Assembly: GCA_039932715.1 (NCBI GenBank) | Contig: JBDTPN010000003.1 | Span: forward strand, 1-64,000 | DNA: 64,000 nucleotides | Reading direction: 5' to 3' | Source: ZC4RG30 sp039932715 | Lineage (GTDB): Bacteria; Pseudomonadota; Gammaproteobacteria; Steroidobacterales; Steroidobacteraceae | Shown: piece by piece, positions 40,926 to 50,161 of the stretch | Layout: each line of letters opens with the position of its first letter | Position numbering within the stretch: position 1 is the stretch's first letter | The notes under the pieces: model-generated | Seen by the model: only the letters and a program-made list of their open reading frames with translations | What the model was told of the DNA's origin: nothing | Database searches by the model: none | Position numbers and translations under genes: made by a program

Positions 40926-43094
40926 TCAACCGTGAGGCTGCGGCGCAGGCGGCACGGCTGGGGCCACGGGAGCAGCTGCGCCCGGCGGCGGCGGCGCGTT
41001 TTTCGCCTCGATGGCCTGGGACACCACGTAGGCCCTGACCGCCTCGGCGTCTGCAGCGCTGATGCCCTTGGCGAAGGACACCATGCCGTTCTGGGTCAAT
41101 GCGCCGTCAATGACTATGGCCTTGAAGGCATCGGCAGTACCCAATGCACCGCTGTAGCGCAGGTCCGGGAAGGTCCCGCGGCTGAGCCCGTTGGAGCCGT
41201 GACAGGTGCTGCAAAATCGTCCATACACCTGTTCACCATGGCTGATGACTGCAGCGGTACCAAATGCCGCAGGCGGATTGAGCACCTGCGCAGGAAACGG
41301 CACCTCGTCAGGAAGCCTTTCGGTAGCGCCGAGCTTGTACACCAGCAGTCGCGAATAATTGGGCGCGTAGTAGCTGCCGGTCTGGCGGAACCCGCCCACT
41401 ACGGCAACGTACTGCTCACCGTCTATTTCATAGGTGATGGGGCCTGCCAAGGTGCCCGTTTGCGTATCGGTGCGCCACAGTTTGGTCCCCGTGTCGGCGC
41501 GATAGGCCGCGAACTCATTGTTGGAATTGCCGGCAAACACCAGACCCGCAGCGGTGGCCAGCGTGCCACCACTGCGACCATTCTCCACCGGCGCACGCCA
41601 TCTTTCCTTCTGCGCCACCGGATCCCAGGCCACGAGGTAACCCAGGCTTACGGGAGGCGTCTTGAGCTTGCTCATCATCTCCTGGTTGCCCGCGAAGCTG
41701 ATCGACAGCTTCTGGCCCATGGGATTGTCATCTTCATGCGTCGCCACGTAGGCGTAGCTGCTCTGGGTTACAGGTATGTACACCAGGCCCGTCAACGGAC
41801 TGAATGAGATGGGCACCCAGTTGTGCGCACCACCGTAATACGGACTGACCAGCGCGCCCTTGCCGGTCTTGCCGTAGTTGGCCGCTGGGTTGACGACGGG
41901 GCGCCCGGTTTTCTTGTCTATTCCCTTGGCCCAGTTGACGCCTTGCACATAAGGTTCGGCAGACAACAATTTCCCGGATGTGGCATCCAGCACATAGAAG
42001 AAGCCGTTTTTGGGCGCCTGCATGACCACATGTTGTTTCTGGCCATTGATATCCAGGTCAGCCGTCATGAGCTGCGAGGTGTTGTCGTAGTCCCAGCTCT
42101 CGCTGGGTGTGGTCTGGTAGTGCCAGACGTATTTTCCTGTGTCCAGGTCAAGCGCAACGATGGACGACAGGTAAAGATTGTCCCCGCCACCGGGGGAGCG
42201 GATCTCTGCAGGCCAGGGCGCGCCGCTGCCGGTGCCGACCAGGACAAAATTCGTGGTGGGGTCGTAAATGATCGAATCCCATGGAGCGCCGCCACCGCCG
42301 GTCTTCCACCACTGCCCCTTCCACGTCTTGGCCGCAGCTGCCAGTTCAGGCGTCTCGAACCCATCGGCTGGATTGCCCGGCACTACATACCAGCGCCAAT
42401 CGAGCTTGCCGGTGGTTGCGTCGTAGGCAGAGAGGTAACCGCGCTGGCTGAATTCGGAACCGCCCTGCCCGATCAGCACTTTGCCCTTGGCCACGCGCGG
42501 CGCGCCGGTGATTGCATATGGCTTGCCCGGCTCGATGGTCAGCACATCCCAGATCACCTTGCCGGTGGCCGCATCCAGCGCGATCAATCGCGAGTCGACG
42601 GTTGCGAGATACAACTTGCCCTGCCATGCAGCGACGCCACGATTGACCACATCGCAGCACGCATTGACCGCCCATTCGCCCGGCACCTTGGGGTCATACT
42701 TCCATAGTGGCTTGCCCGTCTTGGCATCAAACGCGTACACCTTGCTCCAGGCCGTGGTCACGTACAGCGAGCCATCTATGACCAGGGGCGTGGATTCCTG
42801 CCCGCGACGGGTGTCGAAATCGGCAAACCAGGCAAGACCCAGTTGCGTGACATTTTCAGGAGAGACCTTGGTCAGGGCGCTGAAGCGCTGTTCGCTGTAG
42901 TCGCGTCCATGTGACAGCCACTGTCCGGCATTGGCCGTATCATTGACTGCCTGCATGCGTGCTTCATCCACCTGGGCGCGCGGAGAGACGGCTGCAGCAA
43001 CGGGAGGTGCTTCTTTTTTGGGGGCACAGGCTGTCAAAACCAGCGCAGCCATGCAGCAGGTAATCAGGCGGACATTCACCACGCGGACATTCAT
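40926..43094 (-). CDS. PQQ-dependent alcohol dehydrogenase with haem c, predicted lanthanide type
   Basis: A 722-residue quinohaemoprotein dehydrogenase. A lipoprotein-like signal (LVLTACAPK) is followed by an eight-bladed propeller with tryptophan-docking repeats (TGKPLWKYDPKV, TGKVIWDV, GTKLWRTDTQTG). The vicinal disulfide is Cys146-Cys147 (NACCDVVNRG), followed by GGGGAPWDSIIYDP. The active-site segment SESWDYDNTSQ holds catalytic Asp335 plus Asp337; this DYD pattern marks lanthanide-dependent enzymes, while Ca enzymes have Ser, Thr or Ala there. A C-terminal cytochrome c domain has CSTCH (628-632). It oxidises a primary or aromatic alcohol in the periplasm; the substrate is not known. Confidence 0.93.
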   Translation of the reverse strand: MNVRVVNVRLITCCMAALVLTACAPKKEAPPVAAAVSPRAQVDEARMQAVNDTANAGQWLSHGRDYSEQRFSALTKVSPENVTQLGLAWFADFDTRRGQESTPLVIDGSLYVTTAWSKVYAFDAKTGKPLWKYDPKVPGEWAVNACCDVVNRGVAAWQGKLYLATVDSRLIALDAATGKVIWDVLTIEPGKPYAITGAPRVAKGKVLIGQGGSEFSQRGYLSAYDATTGKLDWRWYVVPGNPADGFETPELAAAAKTWKGQWWKTGGGGAPWDSIIYDPTTNFVLVGTGSGAPWPAEIRSPGGGDNLYLSSIVALDLDTGKYVWHYQTTPSESWDYDNTSQLMTADLDINGQKQHVVMQAPKNGFFYVLDATSGKLLSAEPYVQGVNWAKGIDKKTGRPVVNPAANYGKTGKGALVSPYYGGAHNWVPISFSPLTGLVYIPVTQSSYAYVATHEDDNPMGQKLSISFAGNQEMMSKLKTPPVSLGYLVAWDPVAQKERWRAPVENGRSGGTLATAAGLVFAGNSNNEFAAYRADTGTKLWRTDTQTGTLAGPITYEIDGEQYVAVVGGFRQTGSYYAPNYSRLLVYKLGATERLPDEVPFPAQVLNPPAAFGTAAVISHGEQVYGRFCSTCHGSNGLSRGTFPDLRYSGALGTADAFKAIVIDGALTQNGMVSFAKGISAADAEAVRAYVVSQAIEAKNAPPPPGAAAPVAPAVPPAPQPHG

Positions 43095-43175
43095 GAGACT
43101 TCCCCGTTTTCGAATTGCGGGCTATTTTGTGCCGCTGTGCGTCAAAACACTATCTTTTCACCCGGACGATAACCC

Positions 43176-43886
43176 ATGTACTACGAACCAGGCCGCACCC
43201 CACATGGCTTGCCATTCAACCCCTTCAAGGCCTGCATAGTGCCGCGGCCCATCGGCTGGATATCGAGCACCAGCCCTGATGGCATCGACAACCTGGCGCC
43301 GTTCAGCCAGTTCCAGATGGTCAGCTATGACCCGCCCACATTGATGTTCAGTGCCAATCTCAATAGTCGCGGCCAACGCAAGGACACCGTAGTCAACATC
43401 GAAGCCCATGGTGAATTCGTGTGGAACATGGCGACCTGGGCGCTGCGTGAACAGGTCAATCTCACCTCCGAGGAACTGGCGACAGCTGTTGACGAGTTCC
43501 AATACGCCGGACTGGAAAAGTCCCCATCACGCCTGGTGCGACCGCCGCGTGTTGCCGCCTCGCCTGTGCACTTTGAATGCCGCCACCTGCAAACTGTGCA
43601 CCTGGAAGGCAACACCCCTACCGGCACGGTGGATGTGATCTTTGGCACGGTTGTGGCAATCCATATCGCGGATACCGTGCTGCTCACCAATGGCCGACTC
43701 GACATCGAAGGCATCCGCCCATTGGCCCGTCTGGGCTACCACGACTACACCAGCGTGCAAAGCGTGTTTGAAATGAAGCCGCGCGGCTCCCCCGCAAGGC
43801 TGGCTGGCCTCGAGGGTTCTCCGGAAAAAATGGCGACGGCGCTGGAAGGTCAACCACCCTTGGCGGGACACACCGGCGGCGCCTGA
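43176..43886 (+). CDS. flavin reductase-like FMN-binding split-barrel protein
   Basis: A 236-residue protein of the flavin_reduct (DIM6/NTAB) family. KACIVPRPIGWISSTSPDG, NLAPFSQFQMVSYDPPTLMF, KDTVVNIEAHGEFVWNMAT and the C-terminal RLGYHDYTSVQSVFEM form the split-barrel pattern. It binds FMN and may reduce flavin for a partner oxygenase. It is divergent from the PQQ dehydrogenase, and its 3' end overlaps the 3' end of the convergent amidohydrolase gene by 37 nt. No oxygenase partner is in the window. Confidence 0.87.
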   Translation: MYYEPGRTPHGLPFNPFKACIVPRPIGWISSTSPDGIDNLAPFSQFQMVSYDPPTLMFSANLNSRGQRKDTVVNIEAHGEFVWNMATWALREQVNLTSEELATAVDEFQYAGLEKSPSRLVRPPRVAASPVHFECRHLQTVHLEGNTPTGTVDVIFGTVVAIHIADTVLLTNGRLDIEGIRPLARLGYHDYTSVQSVFEMKPRGSPARLAGLEGSPEKMATALEGQPPLAGHTGGA

Positions 43887-45047
43887 TAGTCGATGCCGGT
43901 CAACCGGAAATAGTTCTCACCCAGGGCGATATTGCGAAACGCGTCGTCATCCAGGAACTTCAATGCACGGGAAGTGACCTCCAGTTCATTGGCGTAGTTG
44001 CTGTATTTCTTGGTGCCCGCGGCCACGAAATCCGAGCCCGGCAGGATGCGCGTGGAGTATTCGTTGAAGAACGGGATGAACAGCTCGCCCCACTCGTGAT
44101 AGGCGTTGTAGATCGCGTCCCAGGAAATGTCGAGGCTCAGTTTTGGATATTTATCGAGCAGCCGTTTCATGATGGCAATGTGCTGGCTGACGTCCATGTT
44201 CTCGAGCTCTTTCGACAGCCCCATGTGCGCCCACACAATCTTGTTGTCCGGGTATTTCTCCAGCACGTGCTGCATCAGCGGCAGGAATTGCGTGGGGTTG
44301 GCGTCATTGCCCAGATCAGAATGCAAGGTCACGGGGATATTGCGTTCACGCAGACTTTTCATGAACGGCGCCCAGGCATCGATGCTCTTGAGCGTGGCGG
44401 GCTGCGCCAGGTTGCCCAGCAAGGCCTGCTTCTCCACGTTCAACTCCCCCGCCCACGTGAACATGCCGGGAAATTCCTTGTCGTAGAGGGCAATCATCCT
44501 GGCTGCATCCTCAGGATGCGCCAGGTCGATGAATGTCATGGACAACGTCACATGCAGGTTGGGGTGCTTGTATGCCGCCATCTCCATGCCATTGACGAAA
44601 TCGTTTTTGATGCTGGGCAGCGCGGCAGTGCCTTTGCACTCAAGGTAGTAAGTGCAACCGGAATTAAGGTCCAGCACCTGGCCGATGCCGAAATAATTGA
44701 CGAACCGCACGCCCAGTTTGTCAAGTACGCGAATAGCTCCTCCGGGGGCAGCGCCGGCCCACCGAAGGTCGCGGATGAAAATGCACGTCGACAACCGGCG
44801 TGTACGATTCAGTCTTGCGGTCGAAACACTGCGGATTCTGGTTGGATTTCGCGAACGACTCGAGGCTGCGCCGTGACGGCGGCAGCGACGCCGACGGCGT
44901 GGCGGGATCAGCACTGAGATCGTATTTGCCGGGGGGCGGCGTTGCGGCGGCCGGCGTGACAGCGACTCTCACCGGCGGCGTGGCCGGTGCACAGGCGCCC
45001 AGGGCCAGGAACAACGATACGAAAACGAGGTCTCTGCGCATGGACAT
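43850..45047 (-). pseudogene. exported amidohydrolase gene interrupted by two frameshifts
   Basis: The gene starts at ATG 45047 (GGAG six bases before) with a lipoprotein signal (LFLALGACAP) and reaches VVDVHFHPRP. It then needs a switch of frame to read FGGPALPPEELFAYL, and a second to read DKLGVRFVNYFGIGQ, after which the rest (to 43850) is intact. That part has SCTYYLECKGTAALPSIKND, MTFIDLAHPEDA, VTLHSDLGNDANP, KIVWAHMGLSKELENM and ILPGSDFVAAG, typical of an amidohydrolase_2 enzyme. Each shift is explained by one missing base, near 44764-44768 and 44720-44725. It could be a genuine pseudogene or assembly indels. Confidence 0.8.
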
Positions 45048-45144
45048 GTGAGCTCCGGGTGCCTGCCGCCCAGAATATACGCCAACGGGAAATTCTCCCG
45101 GTGTCGACTTGCCAATCGGAAGGCGCGCTGACACAGTGAAAGCC

Positions 45145-46230
45145 ATGCGCACAATACGAAAGACGCTCAATGGTGCCCCGGTCGGCGCAGTCCTGGTCGT
45201 CCTGTTGTCAGTGATGACATCTGCACGGGCTGCAGACAGCTTCCAGGTCTTTGTCAGCAACGAGCGCTCTGGCGACATCACCGTGATCGACGGCCTCAGT
45301 CACAAGGTCGTGGCGACCATTCCCGTGGGCAAACGGCCGCGCGGCATACACGCCAGCCCCGACGGCAAGACTGTCTACGTGGCGCTCAGCGGCACGCCCA
45401 TCGAGGGTCCGCCTGAGCTGGATGCCAATGGCAATCCGGTGTTCAAGCGTGACCAGGATGACGATGACGACGTGGCCTCAGACAAGTCGGCTGATGGAAT
45501 CGGCGTTGTGGATGTGGCGACCCGCAAATTGACGAAGAAGGTTTCTGTGGGTTCCGATCCGGAAGAGTTTGATCTCAGCCGCGATGGCACGCAGTTGTAC
45601 GTCTCGAACGAAGACGTGAAGACCGCCAGCTCGGTCAACATTGCAAATGGCAAGGTCGAACACATAGTTGCCCTGTCGCAGGAGCCGGAGGGAGTGGCCG
45701 TCAGTCCCGACGGCAAGAGCCTGTTCATTACCTGCGAAACCGGCGGCGACGTGTTCGTGGTGGATACCGCTACGTTCAAGATCACGGGCCATGTCAAGTT
45801 GGGGCCCAGGCCACGCAGCGTTGCCTTCATGCAAGGCGGCAAGCTGGCAGTGGTACCTTCTGAATCCGCTGGCAGTCTCTATGTCATCGATACGGCCCAG
45901 ATCAAGGTGGTGAAGACCGTCGCCCTGCCAAAGGGATCACGACCCATGCGCATTCGGGTCTCGCCCGATGCCAGCAAGCTCTACGCGAGTACCGGTCGCG
46001 GCGGCACGGTGGCAGTGCTGGATGCCAACAGCTTCGCACTCCTCGACAACATCAGTGTGGGCAAGCGCCCGTGGGGCATTGCATTGTCGCCGGATGGCAA
46101 ATACCTGTTCTCGGCCAACGGACCTTCCAACGACGTATCGGTGGTGGACCTCAGCACCAACAAGGAAGTTGCGCGGGTGAAAGCCGGCGACAGTCCCTGG
46201 GGCATCGCCATCGTCAAGACTGGCGGCTAG
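45145..46230 (+). CDS. YVTN beta-propeller protein, PQQ-catabolism-associated type
   Basis: A 361-residue periplasmic protein: signal peptide (LVVLLSVMTSARAA), then about seven repeats of the type VFVSNERSGDITVIDGLSHK, VVATIPVGKRPRGIHASPDG and WGIALSPDGKYLFSANGPSN. This matches the beta-propeller protein often found beside PQQ-dependent dehydrogenase genes. An Asp-rich loop (Asp103 to Asp117, including DQDDDDD) could bind metal ions. The start is ATG 45145; GTG 45136 or an upstream start at 45109 are alternatives. Exact role unknown; it stands next to the broken amidohydrolase and the di-haem cytochrome. Confidence 0.85.
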   Translation: MRTIRKTLNGAPVGAVLVVLLSVMTSARAADSFQVFVSNERSGDITVIDGLSHKVVATIPVGKRPRGIHASPDGKTVYVALSGTPIEGPPELDANGNPVFKRDQDDDDDVASDKSADGIGVVDVATRKLTKKVSVGSDPEEFDLSRDGTQLYVSNEDVKTASSVNIANGKVEHIVALSQEPEGVAVSPDGKSLFITCETGGDVFVVDTATFKITGHVKLGPRPRSVAFMQGGKLAVVPSESAGSLYVIDTAQIKVVKTVALPKGSRPMRIRVSPDASKLYASTGRGGTVAVLDANSFALLDNISVGKRPWGIALSPDGKYLFSANGPSNDVSVVDLSTNKEVARVKAGDSPWGIAIVKTGG

Positions 46231-46237
46231 AGAAAGC

Positions 46238-47590
46238 CTAGCGGTCGATCACGTAGGTTTGCTGCGCAATCACGCTGCGCGTGAGGCCTTCCTTGTACAC
46301 GCGTGCGCGCAGCACCGCGGGCCCCTCAACCCGGATCGGTCCTTCATAGTGCGCATCGCTGGGTCCCGGCGCACTGCCGTCCAGCGTGTAGCGGATGTCG
46401 GCGCCGGGTTCGCTGCTGGCCAGTGACACCGTGACCGGCCCGTTGAAGTTGCCACCGCCGGGCTGCATGGTGGGTGGCGGGAGAACGTCCCGCCCCGGCA
46501 GGCTCAGTATCCATTGGCGTATCACCGCCACGCCCGTGGCATCGATGACGTGGCGCGCCAGTGGCGGCATGCGGATATCGTCGTTGGTGTCAATGCGCAG
46601 CAGCGCCATGGAGCGCCAGGGATCATGCGGGGAGATGACGCGCGCGCGGTCCACGCCCTGGTCGATCAGCACCGGCCCGTCGATCAACCGCTGTGCGACC
46701 AGCGGTGTTTCATAACGCGCATCGAAGTTCGCGACCGTACCTCCGGGACGATGACAGTGCGCGCAATTCACATCGAGCCATGAGCGCGCACGTTCTTCGA
46801 TGCTGCGATTCGTATCGTTCGGCCGCGCCAGCGCCGCAAACGAGGGAATATCCTTCTCCTGCACATCGGGCGAGAACAGTCCCAGGCGGATCCACCGGCG
46901 CAACTGGTTTTCCACCACGCCATCCGGATAGCGAAGCTCGCGATTGAGCTGGCGAGTCTTGGGCCCCAGCACCCCTTTTGTGTGGCTGTTGTGGCAGACC
47001 AGGCAATCCTCGCGGCTGGGGTAGTACCAGGTTTGGCTGTGAGTGTCATCGGCATTGCGAACTGCCACCTCTTCGGTCAGCCCCGCGGGCGCAAGCAGGT
47101 CGGCATCGCTGAGATCCGCGCGCCATTTATAAGTCACGCCATAAACCCCACCATTGCGATCCAACACGAGCAGGCGTGTTTCGAGCCTTTTCGCGGGCAG
47201 CTCGAAAGTCTTCACGAAAACCGTGCCTGGCGGAAACCCCCATTCGCCTTCTTTCGAGAATGCGACCTTGGCCTGTGGAATTGCCACGTAGCGCGACTTG
47301 TCCGCCCCATCGGACCAGAATGAAATCAGCAGCTCGTAGGGAAACAGGCCCGGTGCAGGTGCCAGCTTGCGCACATCGGTGAATGCCCCGGTTTGCGACA
47401 GCAGAGCTGGCATGGCCCCTACCGAAGTCTCGGGCATGTTGAGGTAAGGTCTGGAAGACGCGCGGCCTGCGGGAAACTGTTGGCCAGATTGCGGAATTGT
47501 GACCGTTTGCGCGGGGGGCGCAGGCGGCCCTTGCCCGACACAGCCAGCAGCAATCAGGGCGGTCATACAGACAACGGCGCGGTGTTTCAT
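46238..47590 (-). CDS. di-haem c lipoprotein (SO2930-like) with chitobiase-like C-terminal domain
   Basis: A 450-residue lipoprotein (IAAGC lipobox) with two haem c sites, CLVCH (196-200) and CAHCH (276-280). The N-terminal domain resembles the SO2930 family (FPYELLISFWSDGADKSRY, FPPGTVFVKTFELP, LETRLLVLDRNGGVYGVTY). The C-terminal part (about 370-447) contains GPVTVSLASSEPGADIRYTL and GSAPGPSDAHYEGPIRVEG, the pattern of the chitobiase/hexosaminidase C-terminal domain. The cytochrome may accept electrons from the PQQ dehydrogenase; this is inference. ATG 47590 is chosen over the longer frame from 47656. Confidence 0.83.
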   Translation of the reverse strand: MKHRAVVCMTALIAAGCVGQGPPAPPAQTVTIPQSGQQFPAGRASSRPYLNMPETSVGAMPALLSQTGAFTDVRKLAPAPGLFPYELLISFWSDGADKSRYVAIPQAKVAFSKEGEWGFPPGTVFVKTFELPAKRLETRLLVLDRNGGVYGVTYKWRADLSDADLLAPAGLTEEVAVRNADDTHSQTWYYPSREDCLVCHNSHTKGVLGPKTRQLNRELRYPDGVVENQLRRWIRLGLFSPDVQEKDIPSFAALARPNDTNRSIEERARSWLDVNCAHCHRPGGTVANFDARYETPLVAQRLIDGPVLIDQGVDRARVISPHDPWRSMALLRIDTNDDIRMPPLARHVIDATGVAVIRQWILSLPGRDVLPPPTMQPGGGNFNGPVTVSLASSEPGADIRYTLDGSAPGPSDAHYEGPIRVEGPAVLRARVYKEGLTRSVIAQQTYVIDR

Positions 47591-47622
47591 CCCCCCCAGT
47601 TTATCTGGATATGCGGCCGCGC

Positions 47623-50139
47623 TTATTGGCCGAAGGCGTAGCGCACTCCAAACCACCCGGCGCGCGGGGCTCCCGGCGCGAAGAACGTGGAACCCAAGAG
47701 CGGCCGCTCACCGTCAACAACGGGCCCGGCAAATGGCCGGGCCACAAAATTGCCCTGGCTATTGAAGCCGGTGGTGCCCAGCTGGGCTGCCGTGTAGTAC
47801 TGGTGGTCGAAAAGGTTATTGACCTGGGCAAACAGGGTCAGCGAGCCGATGGGCTTGTATTGCATCCCGAGGTTGACCACGCCATAGCCGGCGCTCCTGC
47901 CAGATCCCAGGTAATAGACGCCATCGGGTTGATGGGCGTTATTCTCGTTGCCACGCGCGTAGGAATCCGAAACCGCGAGAAAATCCATATTGGCCGATAG
48001 CCGCGGCAGGATCTGCCAGGCGGCGTAGGCCTTGAACAGGTGTTGCGGTACCAGGGGAATTCGGTTGCCCGGCGCCACATCGATGGTGCCTTCAAACCCC
48101 GGGCCTTCTGCATTGGTGCTATTGCCCCCACCCAGTACTTCCTCCTCGCTGCGATAGGTCGCATCGAGGTAGGTGTAATTGGCGCCGACGGTCCAGGCGC
48201 CGAAACTACCGTTTGCTCCCAGCTCTACGCCCTGGCGACGGGTCTTGCCGAAGTTGCGGAAATAGCCGAAGCCAGAGGTATCGTCGGCCACGAACATGAT
48301 GTCGTTGCGATTGTCGGCACGGAACACGCCCAGGTTCCAGGTCACCATCTGCGCCCATCTGCCGCGGATTCCGGTTTCGAAGGTCTGCGTTACCACCTGG
48401 TCCAACGGTGGATCGCCGGCCATGGCATTGGGCAGTCGACAGGGGTTCTCCGGATCGGCGCAGCCCAACTCGATTGCCGAAGGTGCACGGCTGCCCTGGT
48501 TGTAGCCAAAGTACGCGGAGAATGTATCGCTGGGAGTAATGACTATGCCGGCTGCGGGGTTGAAGCGGCCAAAATTGTGGATCGCAGTCAGCGTGCCCTT
48601 CTCATCTTCTGCCGTTACGCCGTCGACATTGTCGATGTGCGTGTGGTCGTAGCGGCCGGATACGGTCAACAACATGATTGGCGAAAGCTGCAGGGTGTCG
48701 CTGAAATAAGCGCTGTATATGCTGGTCTTGCCGATCAGGTCCACACGCGCATCGAAGGCACTCTGCGAATCCTGCGTGCCATCGGCGAAGGCGCCCGGCC
48801 CGTCCGCGTGATCGACGCCCCGCTGCGCAGTCAGATAGCCGAATTGCGAGGACTGCATGAAGTGCGCGCGGCTGTCGAGCAACGCGGCACCCAGGGTGAA
48901 CAGGTTGGCCTTGCCTGCCAGCGCCGCCTTCCACGATGCCTGGCCTGAAAGCCCAGCGTCATGCTGGTCGGTGCCGGTGCGATTGGCCAGTCCGTTACAT
49001 TTCTCGTTGGGCTCGGTATTGAGCAGGATGTTGGCAATGCAGCGCCACTTCGGAAACGGCGTGTTGTCCTGGTTCTCGCCGCTGGTTGGAAAGCCGGTGT
49101 ACCCCGCGGCAGCCAGCACGGCCCGTTCCGCTGCATCGGGTTGATACAGATCCCCGCCCAGCGAATCATCATTGACATCGCCGTTGAAGGTGTTGGTGCT
49201 AATGTTGCGGAAATAACCGTTGCCGGACAGCGTGATGCTGTCGCTCAGTTTATGCGACGCGACCAGGTTAAGCAGCCATGCTTCATTCTCCGTGTTGTCC
49301 GGCTTGGTGTACACGCTGGCATGGTCGTTTTGCAGGAATTGCAGATCCTGCAGGCCATTGCCCGTGAGATCCGTGTTGGCGTATGAGCCGCTAAGCCCCA
49401 CGTTGGTGGTATCGCTGCGCCACCCCAGCTTGCCGAATATCTGCGCGGCATCAGTGGCTGAATCTTCACGCCAGCCATCGTCCTGCAGCTTGTTGGCAGT
49501 GCCGTACCAGTTGAAGCCGGAATCCGAATGACCGCCGGCTTCGACCTCGACCTGGCGTCGCGCATTCGAACCGTAGCGCAGACCCACTGCATAGCCCGGG
49601 AAGTCGAAGCCGTCCTTGGTCTTGAGTGACAGTGCGCCGCCCAGCGTATTGAGACCGAACAGCGGATTGGACCCGGGCATGAGTGTCATGGTCGAGATCG
49701 CCTGCGTGGGGATCAGGTCCCAGCTCACCACGTCACCAAATGGCTGGTTGATGCGCACGCCGTCCATATACACCGACAGGCCCTGTGGAGTTCCCAACAG
49801 CGGCGAAGCCGAGTAGCCGCGATAGCTGACGTCCGGTTGCAGCGGATTGTTCTGCACATCGTTGACATAGACGCTGCCCAGCGCGCGCTTCATGTACTCA
49901 GTCAGATCCAGCGCATTGCTGCGCCGGATTTCTTCCGCGGTGGCTGACTGCACCGGTGCGGCAACCTGGTCAGCATTTACCTGGGCGCCGGGCAGGGGCG
50001 AGACGCCCACCACCACCATTGCAGGCAGTACAGATTCAGTTGCAGCTTCGGCGCAGCGCCCCGGCATCGCGATCAGGGTGGACCCAATGGTGGCGGCAAT
50101 GGCGGCCATCATCTGGGCAGCATTCAAGCGCTGCCGCAC
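47623..50139 (-). CDS. large TonB-dependent receptor
   Basis: An 838-residue outer-membrane receptor. Signal peptide (IAATIGSTLIAMPGRCAEA), then a plug (VVVGVSPLPGAQV, EEIRRSNALDLTEYMKRAL, DVSYRGYSASPLLGTPQGLS, VYMDGVRINQPFGDVV, LFGLNTLGGALSLKTK) and a barrel with long loops. The RGYSASPLLGTPQG plug resembles receptors of oligosaccharide- or metal-complex-type ligands more than classical siderophore ones. The start is GTG 50139; tandem ATG codons at 50112 and 50109 are alternatives. It starts 22 nt after a DUF8021-like gene. Its position in the PQQ/cytochrome locus makes a metal-chelate ligand an attractive guess. Confidence 0.88.
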   Translation of the reverse strand: MRQRLNAAQMMAAIAATIGSTLIAMPGRCAEAATESVLPAMVVVGVSPLPGAQVNADQVAAPVQSATAEEIRRSNALDLTEYMKRALGSVYVNDVQNNPLQPDVSYRGYSASPLLGTPQGLSVYMDGVRINQPFGDVVSWDLIPTQAISTMTLMPGSNPLFGLNTLGGALSLKTKDGFDFPGYAVGLRYGSNARRQVEVEAGGHSDSGFNWYGTANKLQDDGWREDSATDAAQIFGKLGWRSDTTNVGLSGSYANTDLTGNGLQDLQFLQNDHASVYTKPDNTENEAWLLNLVASHKLSDSITLSGNGYFRNISTNTFNGDVNDDSLGGDLYQPDAAERAVLAAAGYTGFPTSGENQDNTPFPKWRCIANILLNTEPNEKCNGLANRTGTDQHDAGLSGQASWKAALAGKANLFTLGAALLDSRAHFMQSSQFGYLTAQRGVDHADGPGAFADGTQDSQSAFDARVDLIGKTSIYSAYFSDTLQLSPIMLLTVSGRYDHTHIDNVDGVTAEDEKGTLTAIHNFGRFNPAAGIVITPSDTFSAYFGYNQGSRAPSAIELGCADPENPCRLPNAMAGDPPLDQVVTQTFETGIRGRWAQMVTWNLGVFRADNRNDIMFVADDTSGFGYFRNFGKTRRQGVELGANGSFGAWTVGANYTYLDATYRSEEEVLGGGNSTNAEGPGFEGTIDVAPGNRIPLVPQHLFKAYAAWQILPRLSANMDFLAVSDSYARGNENNAHQPDGVYYLGSGRSAGYGVVNLGMQYKPIGSLTLFAQVNNLFDHQYYTAAQLGTTGFNSQGNFVARPFAGPVVDGERPLLGSTFFAPGAPRAGWFGVRYAFGQ

Positions 50140-50161
50140 GGTGCGTAAATCAGGGTGCGTT

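Noticed and set aside
44720..44768. Programmed ribosomal frameshift in the amidohydrolase gene
   Set aside because: Two shifts within about 50 nt are needed, no slippery heptamer or stimulatory structure is evident, and single-base losses explain both.
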